Assembly: GCA_947095585.1 (NCBI GenBank)
Contig: OX352763.1
Location: 12,635,462 to 12,699,461 of the forward strand
DNA length: 64,000 nucleotides
Direction of reading: 5' to 3'
Source of the DNA: Nephrocerus scutellatus
Taxonomy: Eukaryota > Arthropoda > Insecta > Diptera > Pipunculidae
A program made the translations under genes and the position numbers. The notes below the pieces were generated by a model. The model did not search any database. It had not been told where the DNA came from and worked only from the letters and a program-made list of their open reading frames with translations. Below, piece by piece: positions 58,413 through 64,000 of the stretch. Each line of letters begins with the position of its first letter. The first letter of the stretch is position 1.

Positions 58413-59400
58413 CCTTCTGTATAGTCCATGCTTAAAAACCATAAAGCAGAACTTGGATCATTAAGGCCTTATACAGTTTACTGGACCGAGAGTGCTTTTT
58501 TACTAAATTCCATTTGCAGCCCAAAGAAACAGCGATTGGCAAATGTGACTCTGCATTTGATTTATTAGCTGCAATTGTTATCTGATGTTAAAGCGGAGCA
58601 TAGGTAGATAAAATCCCTAACAACAGCAAAGTTTTAAATATGTCGACTTTGGGTCTAACTCCTGTTGAGAGCAAATAATTGGTCTACCCTTAATTAACCA
58701 CAAATTCCTTTTTTGCCACAACTTTCTCCACGCTAGCAAATGCACCAATGACAGTTTGCTGATTTTGGAAATGATACCAATGTCGTCCAATGTCGTCCAT
58801 CAGTTAAACAGGCTTGCAGAAGCTTGTTCCCAACCTTGATGAAGAAGTGTATGTTCTCCATCGTCATTCTGAACTGTCGAATGGGTTTGGCATCATTTAC
58901 AAAACTAGACATGGCTTTGTATAGTTCGTATCTATCGAAAAAACTATAAAAAGTTAGTGAGTATCAATCTGTAGTTATTGGCTCTTCTCTAGAATCTGAC
59001 GCAACATGAATATTTGGTCGATTGTGGACTTTCCTGTCCTAAGACTGCACTGATATGGGACAATCAGATTTATTGCGAGTGGCTTCAGGTTTTCACACAG
59101 TATGAAAGATAGGATCTTATAGGCATGGTTAGGGAGACTAGTTCCTTACATTTCATACTTTGGTTAGTCTCCTTTTTGTGGACCAAGCAAATAATGCTAA
59201 GACTCCATTCATCAGGCATCCTTTCATCTGACAAAAGTTTAGAGATAAGTTGGTGTATGTACTCTACAAAGTCATCTTCTGCTGATTTTAAAAGCTCGAT
59301 CGGCAGAACATAAGTATCCGCAGCTTAATTGTCTGCTATTTGGACACCACTATTCTTACTTCATCTTGGTCATATGAACAGAAACTCTAACCTTACAGGT
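58413..59400 (-). mobile_element. Second RTE-like LINE family, degraded
   Basis: Read on the - strand from 59313: PIELLKSAEDDFVEYIHQLI, SKLLSDERMPDEWSLSIICL and VHKK (fingers), then IVPYQCSLRTGKSTIDQIFM, LRQILEKSQ (compare PYQCGFIPGKSTTDQI in the other family) and a palm region in damaged frames. It then jumps to the part after the catalytic centre (CRVTFANRCFFGLQMEFSKK, LSRSSKLYKALMIQVLLYGF). The YADD region is missing. It is clearly a different family from the copies at 45404 and 57680. Confidence 0.65.
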
Positions 59401-59569
59401 TGGACAGTTTGGACTGTCTGACAGCGGAATGTTAATTTTCATTACTGTTCAACAGTCCGCAGATTTCATCAATGATTTTAATAAACATGCTAGTAACTAA
59501 TAACCGTTGAACTACGCTAATATGACATTATAACAAATATACTTCCCAAATCTGAACATTAACCGAATT

Positions 59570-59665
59570 CCTCAACAACTAATATTTTATTCATAATTAT
59601 ATTAATTAAGCATATAAGGGTGCAAATCCCTTTAGTGTATAGGTACATTTCAAAAAAACCAAAAA
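59570..59665 (+). mobile_element. LINE family A, 3' tail only
   Basis: TTAAGCATATAAGGGTGCAA, then ATCCCTTTAGTGTATAGGTA and CATTTCAAAAAAACC match the 3' hairpin and poly-A junction of the copy ending at 16335. No coding sequence remains. Confidence 0.65.
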
Positions 59666-59742
59666 CCCAAAGTATACAATAAAGTATATATAAATATTTT
59701 TCAAAATGATTTCACTTATAATGATTGTTGTAATATTTATAA

Positions 59743-60262
59743 CTAGCGGAAATACCCGGCGTTTCCCGGCTGCTCCATCCCACTGACCCCCACCAAGTTA
59801 ACACCCGCGCACTGACACTACACCCACTGACCTCCCGCCCACTGACCCACCGCCATCTGACCCCCAGTCCACGGACCTCTGACCTCAGATGACCACCCAC
59901 TCACACACCACCCCCACCCACTGAACTCGCACCAACTGACCAACCCACCAACTGACCAGCTCACCAGCCCAGAAAACTAGGGAATAAGTTTGAACGGAGT
60001 CTGGCCACTTTCAAAATATGCCTAGTATGTGTTCAATATGGTATAAAACCCCTATGCAAAGTTTGAACGTGATCGATTCATAAAAACATTCGTATGGTGA
60101 CCCCTTTACCTAGGAATCTGACCACTTTCAAAATATGCCTATTAAGTGCCTATTATGGTAGAAAACCCATATGCATAGTTAGAACGCGATCGATTGAAAG
60201 GTTTGGCAGTCCATACCGGACATACATACATACATACAAAGTTTCACTTTTATATATATAGA
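59743..60262 (+). repeat. Dispersed repeat with internal C-rich minisatellite, + strand copy
   Basis: Begins ACTAGCGGAAATACCCGGCG and holds about 190 bp of degenerate CCCACTGACC units (59778-59970). It then has a partly duplicated phrase (CACTTTCAAAATATGCCTA at 60007 and 60122). It ends with GGCAGTCCATACCGGACATA, (CATA)n and TTTTATATATATAGATTT. A relative in opposite orientation lies at 34300-34835. No protein is encoded. It resembles non-autonomous insect repeats that end in a TATATAGAT-type tail; class uncertain. Confidence 0.6.
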
Positions 60263-60264
60263 TT

Positions 60265-61670
60265 TCTCAAATTAACAAAAAATTAAGAAAAATTAAATGC
60301 AAACAAAACATTAAAAAAGCAATTTCTCAAAACTGTACCTACGATTTAAAGAGAGCTCGCAATTTAAAAAAAAAATACATTTATTATGTAGATGACTGAA
60401 AGATGGGGTCTTTACTTAAAAATCATTGATTTGCCTAACTAACTGAGATGACATAAACATCAAAAAAGGTGAAAAAATCCGTAAGACACGACTAGTGAGG
60501 TTTTTGTATCCGGGATCTTCCACAAAAAGGCAAATTCAGGAAACTAAGCACCAATAAGAAGTTTCATTGCGGCCAATAAATCAACAACACTACTGGACAA
60601 CAAATCTCAGCCAGCAACGGCATTAAAAAGATTGATTATTTCCAACCGAAAGCATTTGATTAATCAGTCAACGAGTCAATCCGTCAGTATGTTAGGAGTT
60701 CACACTATATGCCCAAGATTTGTACGCCAATGCAAAAAAGCTCTGCGGGGTAAATGTCCGTTCAGTATGCGTAGTAAGTCACGCAAATTGATGAAATCCG
60801 TGATAAATTGAGAGGAATAATGCTTTATGCACAGATTTTAGATATATGTTGTTGTTGTTGTTTTAAGGATGCTAAATGCTGATGGTCGAACAAATGCTGT
60901 AAATCAACAAAAGGCACATGCACACCTCAAAAACGCACCAAATGTAAGAGTCTATGTGTATTTCACATCAGAGCAAAACTTCCCCTCGCTTATCCTTCAT
61001 TCAGTTCACAAAGGCAATTGAAAGATTAATGAACTGTATCTAAGCCAATGACTGATTACTCTATAATCAATCTACTCGTCCTTAGGCTGTTAGAGAACCA
61101 CAAAAAAGCACTGCCATGTCGAATGGACTTTCCAAACGGAGGTGTTGTTATATGACGTTTGGCCATTACTATTCTTCTTTATCACCTTTGGTTGGTATTT
61201 ATATTTTTTTTTATCTTTATCACACCTACCACTTAACTTAATATAGGATTTGAAACACAAAAGCTTTCAAAAGTGCAGCAACATAGTGCAGGGTAACTAA
61301 ACGTTTCTTAAAGTTATGCTTTGATTTCCTGAAGTCACTAGTATTAAAGTATTTATACAACTAATAAGTACTCACTGTAGATAATAGATCAGTAAATAAT
61401 AACCAATATCTCCATACATTATATAAACGTATGAACATAATAAGAACTGGCCATACTATGGAATCCTGTCGTACTTATGATATTATTCTAAAGAAAATTA
61501 AAACAATTGTGTTAACGTTATCCTGCCTTTTTAGGGCTAAAAAATACTTATTAAGAAATAGTTGTGGATTCATCTTTAGTTTACATTGAAATTCAAAAAG
61601 AGAGCGTCGGAGATTTTATTACATTCATGTACATATATGATTCAAATACAATAAAGAAATATATCACCTA
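60265..61670. other. AT-rich DNA, no gene seen
   Basis: (TTG)n near 60848-60861. No frame of note and no shared repeat. Confidence 0.45.
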
Positions 61671-61677
61671 ACAGAAC

Positions 61678-62079
61678 TTGTTTTGTAGTCTTCCATTCAT
61701 ATCTTTGTTAACTCGATATACCTCGGTAAATCAAAGTCTTAGAAGGACATATTATAGATATTGTGAAATGTTTTCATTTACATACTCGTATGCTTCAAAA
61801 TATTTAATATTCAATAATCCTTTCAAAGAAGAGGAAGTAATGAAAACTTTCCGAATTATTGATCGTATACGAATTATGCAAGAATATAATTTATTCTATA
61901 TTATTATATTTATTATAATGTTTGCTTTCAAAAATAATAATTTTATTACATACGATAGAAATTTGTATTCCCAAAAATACAACTGTTCAAATATTGTGTT
62001 GTGGCTAATCAAGCAATATATGCAAAATAGAAAGCTCTTCAACAACTGCCAGCACAAGTGGAATAACAACCCTATGTAA
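61678..62079 (+). other. Unrecognised 133-codon open frame
   Basis: A long frame for such AT-rich DNA. The peptide has a basic N-terminal half (SLRRTYYRYCEM), a charged helix-like part (FKEEEVMKTFRIIDRIRIMQ), a hydrophobic stretch (LFYIIIFIIMFAF) and a basic Asn-rich end. I see no known domain, no clear promoter and no splice evidence. It is more likely chance or a relic than a gene. Confidence 0.2.
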
Positions 62080-62499
62080 GCACTTTATTTACCAAAATAG
62101 TAATTGCTAATAAACAAAATGTTAATTTCAAAATTGATTTCGAAGGCAAATGTTTTCGGTTACTTTTATGTACTGTACTTCTATGTAATAGACATTTAGA
62201 GCAGATAGTTATGTGTACAATGACAATTGAATTTTGAATTTAATGTTTTGGGAGTAAAATTCACAATTCCACAATAGTGGTGCGAGACACTTGAGGAAAG
62301 CTATAATTCAATCTAAAAATGAATTTTTTAAAGGGGTTATAACATCTGAAGTAAGAAAGTTCGCCATTGATGAATGGGAAACTACACACTTCAACAACGT
62401 TTGCAAAATATACAGTTTTTTTTATATCAAAGTTCGCGCTGGGTTGCGCTAACTCAAATTTTCAGTCGTTGTTTTCGTCCAGATAAAAGAACACGAAAT

Positions 62500-63660
62500 G
62501 TCTTGGATTAACGTGAACACCGCCAACTGAGGGCATATTTTCACGGTCCTCTTCGGACGCGAATTAGTTATATGACAATCAACGTCCATCATGGAAGATG
62601 TGCCAGTTTTAACTCAATGCCTAGAGGAGGACCTATCGTAAATCCTTCACAATGAGCACATCATCGCACCGGCAACATCAGGGACGTAAACTGATACCTC
62701 AAATATCTTGGTAATATCAGTCTGCCTCTGATGTTACCATGCTAGCGCTCTACCCGCAGGGTAGTAAGCCATCAGCCACTACGCAGGTCAAACCCAAAAC
62801 GAAAATCGGTCCTCAACAAAAAGTTGGCCCAGACTTAGCTAACCTCCAAAGAGATCAATCTCATCTGTGGGTATAGCCAACTCCCGTAGTACCAACACGA
62901 CATGAGTAAGATCTGACATCAAGGGACAACAGTTCGTTCAGTATGAGTGCCTGGGCATAGGTACTCTACAGCCTTGGCAGCACATCGTCCGGAACCTCAA
63001 ACTAGGATACCATATTATCCTAGGCCGCCCAGGATAGAAACTATCCCAGGCACATCACAGACCTGTGTACGAATAGACCACCGAATACGAAGACAGTCCC
63101 ATGCTAGACATTCTAAGTACCAGTAGTCCATTCAGGGTCGCAAAGTACGAAGACATTGCCCATAATAAGCATAATCTAAGTATCCCCAGCCCTTCCTATT
63201 TTCCGTGGTAGAGCCCCGCACCAAAACAATGTATAGGTTAAGATGCAGTTGGAGCCCCACGGGGAAAAGAACAATTGAACGTCTGTTAGAAAAATTCGTA
63301 TCAACATAAAATTCACTTCATAATGTTCCCGTTCCAACTCGATATGATTGCGACTGCAGCCGCCATCGCATGTAAGATCCCAGATTTGTCGATTCCATAT
63401 CAATCTCAGGAAATTGGCATCTCTTGGGCGGTGGTGCTGTGATTAGAACTATTGGCTCCCACTCGGAGGACTCTCGCTTGCCGGCAAAATTTTTCTGTAG
63501 ATGTGAATTGGCTGTACATGTGAAATACAGTTCCGTATACTCCTCTATTCACATGTACGGTTAAGTTGATATATGAAGCATGTTTGATGAAGCCATCAAT
63601 GTGGGTTTATGAGCGGAATAATCTAGTTTGTGGGTGATCGGTTGTGTGAACTCAACTCCA
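62500..63660. other. Less AT-rich stretch, no gene recognised
   Basis: From 62500 to 63480 the composition is clearly more balanced than in the flanks (phrases such as CTATCCCAGGCACATCACAG), which suggests a foreign or repeated segment. However, no frame encodes a known protein. An 11-bp perfect inverted repeat, GTACATGTGAA / TTCACATGTAC, lies at 63514-63524 and 63548-63558. Confidence 0.35.
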
Positions 63661-63664
63661 CCAA

Positions 63665-63768
63665 CCACAACACTTCCTTCTTCTATCCAAATTTTTCTAA
63701 AACCCACGCTGTGCTTAGGCATAAAATGGGTGCAAATCATGTGAAGCGTGTTTTAATTATAAAAAAAG
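63665..63768 (+). mobile_element. LINE family A, 3' tail only
   Basis: CCCACGCTGTGCTTAGGCAT, then AAAATGGGTGCAAATCATGT, GAAGCGTG and ATTATAAAAAAAG parallel the family 3' end at 16255-16330 (CCCACGCTCTTCTAAGCACT ... GTGCAAAG ... GCGTG ... AAAAAA). Confidence 0.6.
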
Positions 63769-64000
63769 ATCTCTGTGACCAATTTGTTGGGAATTGCGTG
63801 CAAGGAACTGGGCATACATCACTTTAACATCGCTTTGAACCAGCTTAAGTTGCAACGTAGCTTGAGTGAATGGTACCCAAATATGTAAGACAACAATCCC
63901 GATTTTGATTGTAAAATCATTCTTTGCAATGAATCTAATTTCTGGCTCAACAGCTTCATTAATAAGCAAAATGTTCGCAATTTGTCAAGTCAACCAACCC
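63769..64000 (+). mobile_element. mariner/Tc1-superfamily transposase fragment, runs off the window
   Basis: One + strand frame, with a stop in the middle, reads ACKELGIHHFNIALNQLKLQ, RSLSEWYPNM and then DNNPDFDCKIILCNESNFWL, NSFINKQNVRNL. The second part is the block around the second catalytic Asp (normally 'IIFSDESHFWLNGxVNKQN'); here the Asp is Asn, so it is inactive. It starts directly behind a LINE-A tail. Whether it is the same family as 48935 cannot be decided, because FWLN and HLGG differ. Confidence 0.7.

Overview
The window looks like the genome of a higher (brachyceran) fly, most likely a tephritid-type fruit fly. The evidence is AT-rich non-coding DNA with spliceosomal exon borders, insect-type non-LTR retrotransposons (LINEs), RTE-clade LINEs, mariner remnants, a tRNA-derived SINE and many microsatellites. 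The fly assignment is inferred from the repeats and one exon, not from a marker gene. There is no bacterial-style gene organisation and no rRNA, CRISPR array or intact tRNA gene.

The only host-gene signal I trust is on the + strand. One exon at 56768-56916 has canonical splice borders and encodes the start of an ADAM-type metalloprotease prodomain. About 39 kb upstream, at 17437-17675, lies a candidate leader exon that encodes a signal peptide and carries two possible splice donors; one of them has the phase the ADAM exon needs. If these belong together, most of the window is one giant intron (17.7-56.8 kb) plus flanking intron or 5' sequence.

Almost everything else recognisable is decayed mobile DNA. 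At 1.4-4.9 kb there is an RTE endonuclease stub, a SINE and two head-to-head LINE 3' ends. At 6.5-6.7 kb is a Ty3/Gypsy integrase scrap. At 11.1-12.6 kb is a LINE on the - strand. At 14.2-16.3 kb two different LINE reverse transcriptases sit back to back, the second with an internal in-frame duplication. At 20.4-25.2 kb is a mosaic of RTE and LINE pieces. At 31.0-31.4 kb is a perfect 188-bp tandem duplication. At 32.0-33.7 kb is a LINE with RNase H. At 34.3-34.8 kb is a G-rich repeat with an inverted relative at 59.7-60.3 kb. At 35.1-38.8 kb are RTE, LINE RNase H and SINE copies. At 45.4-47.3 kb is the longest RTE copy, followed by an unrecognised Cys-containing open frame. At 48.8-49.4 kb is a mariner with a partial duplication. 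At 52.5-54.5 kb are more LINE and RTE pieces. At 57.7-59.4 kb an RTE copy is split into inverted halves, as twin priming would leave it, next to a second RTE family. The last 300 bp hold a LINE tail and a mariner transposase piece.

For bookkeeping I call the LINE families A (seven pieces, 3' end with a small hairpin then poly-A), B, C, D (RNase H, three pieces) and E (RNase H). Nearly all RTE pieces lie antisense to the + strand host gene. None of the elements looks able to move: all show stops, frameshifts, truncations or deletions. The rest of the window is AT-rich DNA in which I see no supportable gene.
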